Shown here one piece after another: positions 55,237 to 64,000 of a stretch of 64,000 nucleotides of DNA; the stretch's first letter is position 1; every line of letters starts with the position of its first letter. Origin of the DNA: Natronorubrum sediminis. GTDB taxonomy: Archaea; Halobacteriota; Halobacteria; Halobacteriales; Natrialbaceae. The notes under the pieces were generated by a model. The model was not told the DNA's origin. It saw only the letters and a list, made by a program, of their open reading frames with translations, and ran no database searches. The DNA lies in the NCBI RefSeq assembly GCF_900108095.1, contig NZ_FNWL01000004.1, forward strand, positions 1 to 64,000, in the 5' to 3' direction. The position numbers and the translations under genes are program-made.

Positions 55237-56367
55237 ATGGTGGACGACCCCGACGGGGGGATGTTGTCGTGGGACGAATCCGTGTTCAAGAACGAACACG
55301 TCTTCGAGATCGACTATCTTCCCGAGACGTTCAAACACCGCGAGAGCCAGACACAGGGCCTAACGTACGCGCTCCGGCCAGCGGTGCGCGGGTCGCGACC
55401 ACTCAACGTGATGGTCCGTGGACCGCCCGGAACCGGGAAGACGACGTCGATTCAGAAACTGTTCGACGAGGTCGGTGCCCAGACCAGCGACGTGCGAACG
55501 ATTCGCGTCAACTGCCAGGTTAACGCGACGCGCTACTCGGTGTTCTCACGGCTCTTCGAAGGGACGTTCGACTACGAACCGCCGTCGTCGGGCATCTCCT
55601 TCAAGAAACTCTTCGGGCAGATTGCCGAGAAGCTCGTCGAGGAAGACCGCGTGCTTGTCGTCGCCTTAGACGACGTCAACTACCTCTTTTACGAAAACGA
55701 GGCCTCGGACACGCTGTACTCGCTCCTGCGAGCCCACGAGGAGTATCCCGGTGCGAAGATCGGTGTCATCGTCGTCTCCTCCGATCCCGCACTCGACGTG
55801 ATCGACGAACTCGACTCGAGAGTCCAGAGCGTCTTCCGGCCCGAGGACGTCTACTTCCCCGTCTACGGCCAATCCGAAATCGTCGACATCCTCTCAGAAC
55901 GCGTCGAACGCGGCTTTCACGACGGCGTGATCGCCCGCGAGACCCTCGAGTACGTCGCCGATCTCACCGCCGAAAGCGGCGACCTTCGCGTCGGCATCGA
56001 CCTGTTGCGACGGGCCGGACTCAACGCAGAAATGCGCGCCAGTCGCACCGTCGAGCGCGAAGACGTGGAGTCGGCCTACGAGAAATCCAAATACATCAAC
56101 CTCTCACGAAGCCTCTCGGGGCTCGCCGACACCGAACGGGCCTTGCTCGAGGTCATCGCCAACAACGACGGCGAGCAAGCCGGGAACGTCTACGAGACGT
56201 TTCACGAGCGAACCGACCTTGGCTACACGCGCTACTCCGAAATCGTCAACAAACTCGATCAACTCGGCCTGATCGACGCCGACTACGCCGACGTCGACGG
56301 CCGCGGCCGCTCGCGGTCGCTTTCACTATCCTACGAGAAAGACGCCGTCTTAGACCGACTCGAGTGA
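55237..56367 (+). CDS. Orc1/Cdc6 family replication protein
   Basis: The 376-residue AAA+ ATPase has Walker A GPPGTGKTT, Walker B ALDDVNYL, sensor 1 VIVVSSDP and the sensor 2 region RVGIDLLRRAGLNAE. A C-terminal winged-helix DNA-binding domain follows (about 285-376). It belongs to the archaeal Orc1/Cdc6 initiators; haloarchaea carry many. ATG 55237 is chosen because a TATA-like ACTAAGTAG lies about 25 bases upstream. I see no origin repeats or AT-rich unwinding element next to it, so it may act elsewhere. Confidence 0.92.
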   Translation: MVDDPDGGMLSWDESVFKNEHVFEIDYLPETFKHRESQTQGLTYALRPAVRGSRPLNVMVRGPPGTGKTTSIQKLFDEVGAQTSDVRTIRVNCQVNATRYSVFSRLFEGTFDYEPPSSGISFKKLFGQIAEKLVEEDRVLVVALDDVNYLFYENEASDTLYSLLRAHEEYPGAKIGVIVVSSDPALDVIDELDSRVQSVFRPEDVYFPVYGQSEIVDILSERVERGFHDGVIARETLEYVADLTAESGDLRVGIDLLRRAGLNAEMRASRTVEREDVESAYEKSKYINLSRSLSGLADTERALLEVIANNDGEQAGNVYETFHERTDLGYTRYSEIVNKLDQLGLIDADYADVDGRGRSRSLSLSYEKDAVLDRLE

Positions 56368-56409
56368 GTCGGGCGCGGATCCCCACCTGACTGAGTTCTC
56401 CCAGCCCGA

Positions 56410-57426
56410 TCAACGCTGTGACTGTCGAAGGATTTGCGGACCGATCGCGAGCGTTCGCTTGGCGACGGTCGCCACTCGAGTGACGTACGTCGTCAACAAC
56501 AAGAACGGGACGAGTGTGACCGAAAACGCCGCGCCGACGAGCCAGAGCAGGTTGCTGACGCCGAGCGTCGAGCCGGGAACCGTCGCCTCGTTGACGAACG
56601 TCAGCATCATCCCCGAGACGAGTAGGGCGGGGATACCGGCGTAGAGTATCAGCCGCATGAGGTCGATCAACTCCCACTGGAAGTACAGCGTCTTGACGTG
56701 CTCGCGGGCCGGCCCGAACATCGCCAGCGACGTCCGGAGGTCGGCGAACGCCGTCATCTGCTCGTCCTCTAAGACGTCTTGGTAGTCGTCTTCCATGCGA
56801 TCGATCTGGAACATCTTCCACGAGTAGTTGTAGTCGAGCGCCGCGTTGACCACGTCGAACGTCCCGAACTGCTGTCCCTCGAGTTGTTCCCGGACGGCAT
56901 CGCTGTTTCCGGTGATGCTCTCCGTGAACTCGTTGACGTCGTCGATGAGTTCCTGATCGTCGAGTTTCTCCACTGACTCCTCGAGATCGTTGGCTCGGTT
57001 CTCGCTGGTGTCGACGATTTCGCGGAGCAGCGCCGACGGGTCCGCCGGCGCGGGTTTGCCGGTCACTTCCTTGATGTAGGTTCTGAAGTCGAGCGCCTCG
57101 CTCATTCGCTGGCGCTGATCGCCGAGTGGCCCGTTCTCCTGGGAAATGATTAGCTGGCTGATCGTGACGACGAGGGTGATGCCGGTGATCAGCGCGCTGA
57201 TCATCGTCGAGAACATCGCCTCGATGACCGCCCGCTCGGCGACCATGTCCGAGAGCACCGGATCGACGAACACGCCTGTCATGAACGCGAGGAAAAAGAC
57301 GACCGTGAGCAAGCCGGTGAGCACGAGCCGATTTGCCTTGAGCAGGAACCAGAACTTGAATCGGCTCTCACCGGCCCGCTCGCGCATCGTGTTCGCCGTT
57401 CCCGGGCCGTCCTCGTCGTTACCCAT
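56410..57426 (-). CDS. four-helix membrane protein of unknown function
   Basis: The 338-residue protein has two N-terminal membrane helices (about 34-56 and 70-95), a long soluble central part (about 100-240, acidic and helical) and two C-terminal helices (about 252-275 and 288-312). It ends in a basic tail. No enzyme motif is seen. Its ATG lies inside the end of the DUF4177 gene (8-base overlap), so the two are probably co-expressed. Confidence 0.75.
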   Translation of the reverse strand: MGNDEDGPGTANTMRERAGESRFKFWFLLKANRLVLTGLLTVVFFLAFMTGVFVDPVLSDMVAERAVIEAMFSTMISALITGITLVVTISQLIISQENGPLGDQRQRMSEALDFRTYIKEVTGKPAPADPSALLREIVDTSENRANDLEESVEKLDDQELIDDVNEFTESITGNSDAVREQLEGQQFGTFDVVNAALDYNYSWKMFQIDRMEDDYQDVLEDEQMTAFADLRTSLAMFGPAREHVKTLYFQWELIDLMRLILYAGIPALLVSGMMLTFVNEATVPGSTLGVSNLLWLVGAAFSVTLVPFLLLTTYVTRVATVAKRTLAIGPQILRQSQR

Positions 57427-57625
57427 CGTCGCCCTCGTCAGCCGGCCGCTTGAAGACGAGGAACTTCGTTCCACCGCCGCTGTAGTCGATGGTGTCGACC
57501 AGTTCCCAGCCGTCGGCAGCCATCTCGTTCAGTTCCTTCTCCGGATCCGCGGCCTCCTCCATCGTCGGGTCCCGCGGCGGACGAACCGTCTCGTATTCCC
57601 ACCGTGTCGCGGTACTGTCGGCCAT
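57419..57625 (-). CDS. DUF4177 domain protein
   Basis: The 68-residue protein has the pattern WEYETVRPPRDPT...ELNEMAADGWELVDTIDYSGGGTKFLVFKRP. This is the small beta-alpha-beta DUF4177 domain. The function is unknown; it overlaps the following membrane protein gene by 8 bases. Confidence 0.85.
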   Translation of the reverse strand: MADSTATRWEYETVRPPRDPTMEEAADPEKELNEMAADGWELVDTIDYSGGGTKFLVFKRPADEGDDG

Positions 57626-57831
57626 CTACCGGACGATTGTACGACCGTCACTGAAAACCGTCACCTTGCAATCTCGTCTCGACGGGCGTACTCGAGACCG
57701 TCGCGGTCGAGTTCGGCGTTCTCGATCGGTCGCTCGAGGGGGTCGTTCGCCCTCGAGTTGACCTCGATGCGTGAGTCAAAGCGCTCGAGTGCTGTGGGAC
57801 CAACCGTTTAGTTGGGTTCGATTCGAGTGAT

Positions 57832-59163
57832 TCAATCGGTCCGTTCGTCAGCCAGCCTCCTCTCAGTTGTGTCGTCTGGTGGCGTCGGTCGATTCCGACG
57901 CCGTTCGAGTGCGTTCATCACGGGACCCGCAGTCACTCCGTGGAGAACGATCGAAGCCAGCACCACCAAGCCGACGAGAGCCCACAGTCGTTCCGCCGCG
58001 ATGAGTAACTCGAGTTCTTCGAACGAGACGTGTGCGAGCGCGAAAGAGAGGTAATAGAAGGAGCCGATTCCGCGAATGCCGAAAAAGGAGATTGCCGTTC
58101 GATCGCTCCACGGCGCGTCGGATCCGACGAATCCGAGCAACCCAGCAAGGGGCCGGACGAGCACTATCACTGCCAAGCCGACGAGGACGTCAGTCCCGGT
58201 CAACGGGGCGAGGAGTCCGTCTGCGATCGCAGCGCCAAAGAGGACGAGAACCGCCGCCATCAGGAGCCGCTCGACGAGCGCGGCGAAATCGTGCAACTCG
58301 CGGTGATACTCGTGTTCCCACTCGTATCGTCGTAACTCGAGCGCCGCAACGAACACCGCGATAAATCCGTATCCCCCAAGCAGTTCCGTGACGCCGTAGG
58401 CGAGTAACGTCGCCACGATGGCCTCAGCACCCGCCATTATTTCGGCTCGGTGTGACGGCGCCGGTGCGTAGAAAACGAGTCGAGCCATTAGGTTCCCGAT
58501 CGCGTACCCCAAGAGGAGCCCCACGGCAACCCGGTACAGTCCGTCGACGAGCGCCCACTCCACGAGCCACACGTGCGTCGTCGTATTGTCTGCCGCAGCG
58601 ACGGCGATCGCGAGGTAGGTGAATGGAAACGCCAACCCGTCGTTGAGGCCGGCCTCCGACGTCAGCGAAAAGCGAACTGACCCCCACCGGTGGGCCGGTG
58701 CAGCTTCCTTCTCGAGTTCGGTCAACGGTGCGCCGGCGTCCACGTCAGAGGCGAGAACGGGATCTGTGGGCGCGAGGACGGCTCCCAACAGGATCGCCGT
58801 CGCCGGGTGGAGTCCGAGCACCATCCAACTCAAGAGCGCGACCGCGCCGATCGTCAGCGGCATCGTAATACCGATCAATCGCCACGTCGCCGACCAACTC
58901 GTCACGTCGAACGGTCGATCGATTTTCAATCCAGCACCCATCAGGGCGATGATCACCACCAGTTCGGTGAGGTGTTCGGTTACCGTCGAGTTGGCGACCG
59001 GGTCAATCGTCGGCGCAGTCGGGACGACGGTGAAGAGCACGCCACCGAGGGCGACGTAGAACATCGGCAGGGAGAGTGGCTTGCCGGCGAGCAGACGCGG
59101 CAAGACGATCGCCCCCAGTAGTCCCACGGCGATGATAACGAGCGCCGCTTCGTACGTACTCAT
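57832..59163 (-). CDS. Na+/H+ antiporter, CPA1 (NhaP) family
   Basis: The 443-residue protein has about 12 membrane helices. The ion-binding segments are APTDPVLASDV (helix 5) and SEAGLNDGLAFPF (helix 6), with the ND pair and a conserved Arg further on (GIRGIGSFYYLSFAL). It exports Na+ in exchange for H+, important for a halophile. The large insert between helices (EYEHEYHRELHDF-like) is acidic. Confidence 0.93.
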   Translation of the reverse strand: MSTYEAALVIIAVGLLGAIVLPRLLAGKPLSLPMFYVALGGVLFTVVPTAPTIDPVANSTVTEHLTELVVIIALMGAGLKIDRPFDVTSWSATWRLIGITMPLTIGAVALLSWMVLGLHPATAILLGAVLAPTDPVLASDVDAGAPLTELEKEAAPAHRWGSVRFSLTSEAGLNDGLAFPFTYLAIAVAAADNTTTHVWLVEWALVDGLYRVAVGLLLGYAIGNLMARLVFYAPAPSHRAEIMAGAEAIVATLLAYGVTELLGGYGFIAVFVAALELRRYEWEHEYHRELHDFAALVERLLMAAVLVLFGAAIADGLLAPLTGTDVLVGLAVIVLVRPLAGLLGFVGSDAPWSDRTAISFFGIRGIGSFYYLSFALAHVSFEELELLIAAERLWALVGLVVLASIVLHGVTAGPVMNALERRRNRPTPPDDTTERRLADERTD

Positions 59164-59354
59164 CGTCGTTCAGTGACAGACGGGCGTAGAAAAGGCGTTT
59201 GTCGGGTTCGCTGGACACTTCACGGAGGCACCACGAGGGCACGAACCGGCCGACGAACGGAAACGACCACACGGAAGACCAGGATCAGCTGAGCAGTCGC
59301 CGACCAAACGCCCGCAACTCACCTTCTCGGCGGATAACGAGTGTCGATGTAACA
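59164..59354. other. upstream region of the antiporter gene
   Basis: I see no gene here. The antiporter promoter must lie in it on the minus strand, but no strong TATA box stands out. Confidence 0.35.
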
Positions 59355-59470
59355 GTGGCGCGCGGCGTCGCGGAGAGCGCTAGCGAGACGCGACGCGACT
59401 CGCGAGGGAGGAGTGAGCGAGCGGGGAACCCGCGAGTGAACGACTCGGTTGGGGAGGGTGTGGAAACCCC
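59355..59470 (+). repeat. dispersed structured repeat, copy C
   Basis: It starts GTGGCGCGCGG and ends CGGTTGGGGAGGGTGTGG. Hairpin 1 is the best of the family: GCGTCGCG (59365-59372) with CGCGACGC (59389-59396). Hairpin 2 pairs ACTCGCG (59398-59404) with CGCGAGT (59431-59437). Stem sequences differ from copies A and B while the pairing stays. Unlike the other copies it does not follow a gene of its own orientation. Confidence 0.82.
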
Positions 59471-59554
59471 GTGACCACGGTCGCACTACAGGTTGCACAA
59501 AACTCCCGACAGGCCGAGCAGGAATTTCTGCAAGTCGAATAGAAACGACTGACA

Positions 59555-59612
59555 GCTGCTGGAAAATACTGGCAGCTACTGGCAGCTGTTGGAAGCTGTT
59601 GGAAGCTAGTAG
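59555..59612. repeat. 10-bp tandem repeat, about five copies
   Basis: The unit varies around CTGGCAGCTA and TTGGAAGCTG. It is a short degenerate minisatellite in a non-coding stretch. Confidence 0.75.
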
Positions 59613-59724
59613 CGGCCACTGTAGTGTCAACAATTCAATGACAGGGGTGATACAGTATCAGGGTTCAGTGAGGTGCCGGGGACAGTCCAATGGCTGTCGT
59701 GTCACGGTGAGGTACACTCGAGAG

Positions 59725-59915
59725 CACTACTCGAGTGCGAGTGCGAGTACGAGTGCAAGTGAAAGCAACAGTGCAAGTGAAAGTGCGTATGCGAGTTCGA
59801 GTAGCCGCGACCGACACTACCGATGCCGACACTATCGACGCTGCCGCTGCTGCTACTGACACTACCGCTACCGCGACCGATACTACCACCACCAGCACCA
59901 GCACCAGCACTACCG
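59725..59915. repeat. low-complexity region
   Basis: The first part (59728-59805) is made of GAGTGC/GAGTGA-like hexamers. The second part (59810-59915) is made of ACACTACCG-, GCTGCC- and ACCAGC-like units. The strands are strongly purine- and pyrimidine-biased. Both strands have open frames because of the repeats, but their Arg/Val- or Thr/Ser-only composition does not support a gene. It directly follows the stop of the next minus-strand gene. Confidence 0.8.
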
Positions 59916-59916
59916 C

Positions 59917-60186
59917 TCAGGCCTGCTCGAGCGTCTCTCGATAGTCTTCGGTCGTCTCGATGGCCGACTCGAGTTTCGCCTTCGTGTTTCCGTCGGCCTC
60001 CTCGCGAGCCAATCGGAGCGTGTTGAGGCGTTCGTCGAGGATAGCGTGATCGGGTTCGCTATCACTCATCACGTAGTCGGAGAACGCCTCACTCGTTTCG
60101 CGGATGTCCTCACGAATGTCGTCGTCGTCCGCTGACTTCGCCGCCTCCTCTAAGTCGTCGCGGGCCTGCTGGAGTTGCTCGGTCAT
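59917..60186 (-). CDS. small acidic helical protein (DUF7553-like)
   Basis: The 89-residue protein is fully helical by its pattern (MTEQLQQARDDLEEAAKSADDDDIREDIRETSEAF) and very acidic. It resembles a haloarchaeal family of short coiled proteins of unknown function. ATG 60186 is chosen over an upstream codon that would add a Cys-rich stretch. Confidence 0.78.
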   Translation of the reverse strand: MTEQLQQARDDLEEAAKSADDDDIREDIRETSEAFSDYVMSDSEPDHAILDERLNTLRLAREEADGNTKAKLESAIETTEDYRETLEQA

Positions 60187-60335
60187 ACATGGACACTCCT
60201 CGAGTCGCCTCATAACGATTTGGCGGGCAGTCGCCACGTTCGGGTGGCCGAGTCGAAGTCCGCCTCGCCGATGGACTCGAGTACGACCACTCGAGATGCG
60301 AGCGCGTAAAGTACCTCGACGCCCTGAACCTGATA

Positions 60336-62396
60336 ATGAGTGACTCCGACTCTCGAGGCCCGCTTCAGCCGGACCGACCCGACGTCGATCGTCCCTTCGA
60401 GGTCGACGCTCCCTTCGAGCCTGCGGGGGATCAACCCGAAGCCATCGAGCAGTTGGCCGACGGGTTCCAGTCGGGCATGGACAAACAGACCCTCCTCGGC
60501 GTGACGGGATCAGGTAAGACCAACACCGTCTCCTGGACCATGGAGGAAGTCCAGAAGCCGACGCTGGTCATCGCCCACAACAAGACGCTCGCCGCCCAGT
60601 TGTACGAGGAGTTTCGGGAGCTCTTCCCCAACAATGCCGTCGAGTACTTCGTCTCCTACTACGACTACTACCAGCCCGAGGCCTACGTCGAACAGAGCGA
60701 CACCTACATCGACAAGGACGCCTCGGTCAACGACGAAATCGATCGGCTGCGCCACTCCGCGACGCGCTCGCTTCTGACCCGCGAGGACGTCATCGTCGTC
60801 GCCTCGGTGTCGGCCATCTACGGGCTGGGTGACCCGCGAAACTACATCGACATGTCCCTGCGACTCGAGGTCGGCGAGGAGATCGGTCGGGACGAACTGC
60901 TCGCCCAGTTGGTCGATCTGAACTACGAGCGAAACGACGTGGACTTCACGCAGGGTACGTTCCGCGTCCGGGGCGACACCATCGAAATCTACCCGATGTA
61001 CGGCCGTTACGCCGTCCGCGTGGAGCTCTGGGGCGATGAAATCGACCGCATGGTCAAAGTCGACCCACTCGAGGGGACGACCCAGGGCGAGCAACAGGCC
61101 GTCCTCGTCCACCCCGCAGAGCACTACTCGATTCCGCAGACGAAACTCGAGAACGCGATGGACGAGATCCGCGACGATCTGGATTCACGGATCTCGTACT
61201 TCGAGCGCCAGGGCGACCTCGTCGCCGCCCAGCGCATCGAGGAACGAACCTCCTTCGACCTCGAGATGATGCAGGAGACGGGCTACTGTTCGGGCATCGA
61301 GAACTACTCCGTCTACCTCTCGGATCGAGAATCCGGCGAGGCTCCCTACACCTTACTGGACTACTTCCCCGAGGACTTCCTGACCGTCGTCGACGAATCC
61401 CACGTGACCCTCCCGCAGGTTCGCGGGCAGTACGCCGGCGACAAGTCCCGAAAGGACTCGCTGGTCGAGAACGGCTTCCGACTCCCCACGGCCTACGACA
61501 ACCGGCCGCTGACGTTCGAAGAGTTCCAAGAGAAGACCGACCAGACGCTCTACGTCTCGGCGACGCCTGCCGACTATGAACGCGAGCACAGCGACCAGAT
61601 CGTCGAGCAGATCGTCCGCCCCACACACCTCGTCGATCCCGCGATCGAGGTCTCGCCGGCCAGCGGGCAGGTCGACGACCTCATGGATCGCATCGACGAC
61701 CGAATCGAGCGCGACGAGCGAACTCTCGTGACCACGCTCACGAAGCGGATGGCCGAGGACCTCACGGAGTACCTCGAGGAAGCCGGCGTGAACGTCGCGT
61801 ACATGCACGATGAGACCGACACGCTCGAGCGCCACGAGATCATCCGCTCGCTGCGACTCGGTGAGATCGACGTGCTCGTCGGAATCAACCTTCTGCGAGA
61901 GGGACTCGACATCCCCGAAGTTTCGCTGGTCGCAATTCTGGACGCCGACCAGGAGGGCTTCCTCCGCAGCGAGACGACGCTCGTCCAGACGATGGGGCGG
62001 GCGGCCCGAAACGTCAACGGCGAGGTCGTCCTCTACGCCGACGAGCCCTCGAACGCGATGGAGTCTGCTATCGAGGAGACCACACGCCGCCGTGAAATTC
62101 AGCGCGAGTACAACGAGGAACACGGCCTCGAGCCGACGACCATCGAGAAAGACGTCGGCGAGACCAACCTGCCCGGCAGCAAGACCGATACCTCGAGCGT
62201 CTCCGGGAAGGACATCGCCGACGAGAACGAAGCCGAACGCTACATCACCGAACTCGAGGATCGAATGGACGAAGCCGCGAGCAACCTCGAGTTCGAACTC
62301 GCAGCCGACATCCGCGATCGGATTAGAGAGGTACGCGAGGAGTTCGAACTCGCGGGCGACGACGAGGGGATCGCCCCGCCGACCGAGGAGTTCTAA
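60336..62396 (+). CDS. uvrB: excinuclease ABC subunit B
   Basis: The 686-residue helicase-like protein of nucleotide excision repair has Walker [11 protein letters not shown], the beta-hairpin region [21 protein letters not shown], the motif [16 protein letters not shown] and [19 protein letters not shown]. The C-terminal UVR domain ([25 protein letters not shown]) contacts UvrC. Haloarchaea have a bacterial-type Uvr system. uvrA and uvrC are not in the window. Confidence 0.98.
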   Translation: MSDSDSRGPLQPDRPDVDRPFEVDAPFEPAGDQPEAIEQLADGFQSGMDKQTLLGVTGSGKTNTVSWTMEEVQKPTLVIAHNKTLAAQLYEEFRELFPNNAVEYFVSYYDYYQPEAYVEQSDTYIDKDASVNDEIDRLRHSATRSLLTREDVIVVASVSAIYGLGDPRNYIDMSLRLEVGEEIGRDELLAQLVDLNYERNDVDFTQGTFRVRGDTIEIYPMYGRYAVRVELWGDEIDRMVKVDPLEGTTQGEQQAVLVHPAEHYSIPQTKLENAMDEIRDDLDSRISYFERQGDLVAAQRIEERTSFDLEMMQETGYCSGIENYSVYLSDRESGEAPYTLLDYFPEDFLTVVDESHVTLPQVRGQYAGDKSRKDSLVENGFRLPTAYDNRPLTFEEFQEKTDQTLYVSATPADYEREHSDQIVEQIVRPTHLVDPAIEVSPASGQVDDLMDRIDDRIERDERTLVTTLTKRMAEDLTEYLEEAGVNVAYMHDETDTLERHEIIRSLRLGEIDVLVGINLLREGLDIPEVSLVAILDADQEGFLRSETTLVQTMGRAARNVNGEVVLYADEPSNAMESAIEETTRRREIQREYNEEHGLEPTTIEKDVGETNLPGSKTDTSSVSGKDIADENEAERYITELEDRMDEAASNLEFELAADIRDRIREVREEFELAGDDEGIAPPTEEF

Positions 62397-62429
62397 CCGC
62401 GAACGACGGTCGAGTCCTTCCTAGTGCCT

Positions 62430-62915
62430 TCACAACTCGAGCGTGTAGACGACCTCCTGGCGCTCTTCGCCGCCGATTTCGACCGTCCCCTCGCCGGTCC
62501 GCTCGAAGCCCTGTTTCTCGTAGAATTGCTGACCACCGTCGTTCGAGGCGAGGTCGATCGCCTGCATTCGCTCCATGTTGAAATCCTCCAAGTCCGCCCG
62601 GAGTCGATCGTGGAGGGCCGTCCCGATGCCCTCGCCCTGGTGGTCGGGATGAACCGACATTCTGAGGACGTCGCCTTCCGCCTCGCTGACGACGCCGTGC
62701 GTGAAGCCGACGACCCCTTCGTCGGCCGTCTCGGCGACGAGAAACGCCGTCCCCGGTTTCGAGAGGGCTGCCTCGAGTCGCTCGTCGCCGTACCAGTCGT
62801 CGACCGTCTCGTCGATCGTCTCCCCCTCGAGTTCGTCGTACGTCTCGTGCCAGGTTGCTCGAGCGACCGTTCTGATCGCCTCGTAGTCGTCGACAGTCGC
62901 TGGTCGGATCTCCAT
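62430..62915 (-). CDS. GNAT family N-acetyltransferase, copy 1
   Basis: The 161-residue protein has the acetyl-CoA-binding motif VHPDHQGEGIGTALHDRLRAD and a C-terminal FYEKQGFERTGE. It is clearly paralogous to the next gene upstream (shared VARATWHETYDELE and GFTHGVVSEAEGDVLRM-type segments). The acceptor is unknown. Confidence 0.92.
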   Translation of the reverse strand: MEIRPATVDDYEAIRTVARATWHETYDELEGETIDETVDDWYGDERLEAALSKPGTAFLVAETADEGVVGFTHGVVSEAEGDVLRMSVHPDHQGEGIGTALHDRLRADLEDFNMERMQAIDLASNDGGQQFYEKQGFERTGEGTVEIGGEERQEVVYTLEL

Positions 62916-62985
62916 ACGCTAATCGAGGACCGCGAGTGACAAAGTGCTATCACCCACCACAGTTGGGTATCACGCGGCCGACAAT

Positions 62986-63037
62986 GAAGCGCGACCGACG
63001 ACCAAGCGCGACCAACGACCAAGCGCGACCAACGACG
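62986..63037. repeat. 17-bp tandem repeat, three copies
   Basis: CAAGCGCGACCAACGAC occurs in three adjacent copies (the first with two changes) between the two GNAT genes. Confidence 0.9.
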
Positions 63038-63051
63038 AATACCGTCGAACG

Positions 63052-63528
63052 CTACAGGTCCCGAGCGTAGACCGCTTCGTCGTAGAACTCGCCGTCGATT
63101 TCGACCTCGCCGGTGTCGGTCTGTTCGAACCCCTGACTTTCGTAGAACTGCCGACTGGTGTCGTTAAAGGCGAAGTCGAACGCCCGAATCCGTTCGACGT
63201 CGTAGACCTCGAGTTGTTCGATGAGGCATTCGTGGAGGTCGGTTCCGACGCCGTCGCCCTGACAGCCGGGTTCGACGTACATTCGGAGGATGTCGGCAGT
63301 TTCGCCCTGTGCCACTGCGTGGGTAAAGCCGACGACCGACCCGTCGATCTCGACGACGAGGACGACCGTTCCCGGAGCCCCGAGTGGCATCGAGTCGTCG
63401 GTGTACCACCTGTCGACGGTCCGGTCGATCAACTCGGCCTCGAGTTCGTCGTACGTATCGTGCCAGGTCGTTCGAGCGACCGCTTTGATGGCCGAAAAAT
63501 CGGCAGCCTCCGCCGGACGGATTTTCAT
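63052..63528 (-). CDS. GNAT family N-acetyltransferase, copy 2
   Basis: The 158-residue protein has the acetyl-CoA loop VEPGCQGDGVGTDLHE and FYESQGFEQTDTG. It is about half identical to copy 1 by eye, and both start M(E/K)IRPA. The genes are tandem duplicates that have diverged. The acceptor is unknown. Confidence 0.92.
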   Translation of the reverse strand: MKIRPAEAADFSAIKAVARTTWHDTYDELEAELIDRTVDRWYTDDSMPLGAPGTVVLVVEIDGSVVGFTHAVAQGETADILRMYVEPGCQGDGVGTDLHECLIEQLEVYDVERIRAFDFAFNDTSRQFYESQGFEQTDTGEVEIDGEFYDEAVYARDL

Positions 63529-63667
63529 ACGTGTACGTGGAGGGGGATACCATAAAGTGACTTCGATACGTTACCAGTTGGCATGCACTGATGGCGAGGT
63601 CGACTGAGCGGTCTGTGTCGTGGCTCACAGCCGCTTCAGACGATTCGACACGTCGAACGCGGCCGTC

Positions 63668-63964
63668 TCACCCCTCGACGTCGAACCCGCGCTCGCGAAG
63701 CAACGACGGAACGCGGTTGCGGTGGTCTCCCTGCAGTTCGATTCGCCCGTCGCTGACCGTGCCACCGGTCCCCAACGAGCGCTTGAGTTCCGACGCCGTC
63801 GACTGTAGATCGGCGGTCTCGAGGTCGAATCCCTCGACGATCGTCACCGGTTTGTCGTATCGTCGACGCTCCATTCGAATCGAGAGTTGCTGCTGTGACG
63901 TCTCGAGATCGCCCTGACTGTCGAGTTCGTCGAGTAAATCCTCGAGTTCGTCGTCACTTGCCAT
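63668..63964 (-). CDS. SUI1/eIF1-like translation factor
   Basis: The 98-residue protein has the SUI1 fold pattern: RRYDKPVTIVEGFD, then LKRSLGTGGTVSDGRIELQGDHRNRVPSLLRERGF. This is the family of archaeal aIF1 and bacterial YciH, which checks start-codon selection. The acidic N-terminus (DDELEDLLDELDSQGD) is haloarchaeal. It is the last gene in the window; the remaining 36 bases hold nothing. Confidence 0.93.
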   Translation of the reverse strand: MASDDELEDLLDELDSQGDLETSQQQLSIRMERRRYDKPVTIVEGFDLETADLQSTASELKRSLGTGGTVSDGRIELQGDHRNRVPSLLRERGFDVEG

Positions 63965-64000
63965 ATGTTGGCGTGGCGACGGACGAGGTTAGCCCTGACC

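Noticed and set aside
59665..59944. Two overlapping frames in the low-complexity block
   Set aside because: They exist only because the repeats lack stop codons; the residues are almost only Val/Ala/Ser, Arg/Val or Thr/Ala.
60210..60434. Minus-strand frame overlapping the uvrB start
   Set aside because: It overlaps the N-terminal coding part of uvrB and has no family features.

Overview
The window comes from the chromosome of a halophilic archaeon, most likely a member of the Natrialbaceae (class Halobacteria). The rRNA and tRNA-Ala sequences are haloarchaeal. The proteins are very acidic, CTCGAG is very common, several genes start right behind a TATA box (leaderless mRNAs), and exported proteins carry twin-arginine lipoprotein signals. 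The genus is inferred; no sequence search was possible.

Layout. 1-5.7 kb: one rRNA operon on the minus strand (16S, tRNA-Ala(UGC), 23S, 5S) with four tandem promoters. 6.0-7.9 kb: an ArsR-type regulator with a small membrane protein, then a two-domain multicopper oxidase. 8.0-14.7 kb, minus strand: lipoyl synthase and the four genes of a 2-oxoacid dehydrogenase complex (E1alpha, E1beta, E2, E3). 14.9-19.8 kb: two membrane proteins, a Ski2-like helicase, a holin-like protein and a HAD phosphatase. 20.0-27.5 kb: a catabolic cluster (type III CoA-transferase, TetR regulator, amidohydrolase, FAH-family enzyme, TatD-like hydrolase, BNR-repeat protein, DoxX-like protein) tied together by three copies of one palindromic operator. 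27.7-31.4 kb: small enzymes (DJ-1/PfpI, Lrp-type RAM domain, MazG-like, HD hydrolase, kinase). 31.6-34.3 kb: a PhnD-PhnC-PhnE-type ABC transporter. 34.4-39.1 kb: an HD hydrolase, a lipoprotein, a DUF91/zinc-finger protein, tRNA-splicing endonuclease and a divergent tubulin/FtsZ-like protein. 39.1-42.5 kb, minus strand: gamma-glutamyltransferase, ornithine cyclodeaminase family protein, O6-alkylguanine-DNA methyltransferase. 42.6-47.9 kb: trpS, pheS, pheT. 48.3-49.1 kb: an AbrB-like protein and chromatin protein MC1. 49.4-52.5 kb: NarK-type transporter and amidase. 52.5-57.6 kb: MutS-like ATPase, a DUF1059-type small protein, an Orc1/Cdc6 protein, a membrane protein and a DUF4177 protein. 57.8-64 kb: Na+/H+ antiporter, uvrB, two paralogous GNAT acetyltransferases and a SUI1/eIF1-like protein.

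The most interesting signals are not ordinary genes. (1) Upstream of pheST lies a 28-codon reading frame with four Phe codons among its last seven codons, followed by mutually exclusive RNA hairpins. It looks like a phenylalanine leader-peptide attenuator in an archaeon. (2) The palindrome TTTACC-N4-GGTAAA occurs at three promoters around the TetR gene and outlines a regulon of unknown substrate. (3) A dispersed ~115-bp element occurs three times complete and once truncated; its hairpin stems differ in sequence between copies but keep pairing, as expected for a structured RNA. (4) Downstream of pheT there is a duplicated gene tail with only synonymous changes, then three perfect or near-perfect hairpins in a row.
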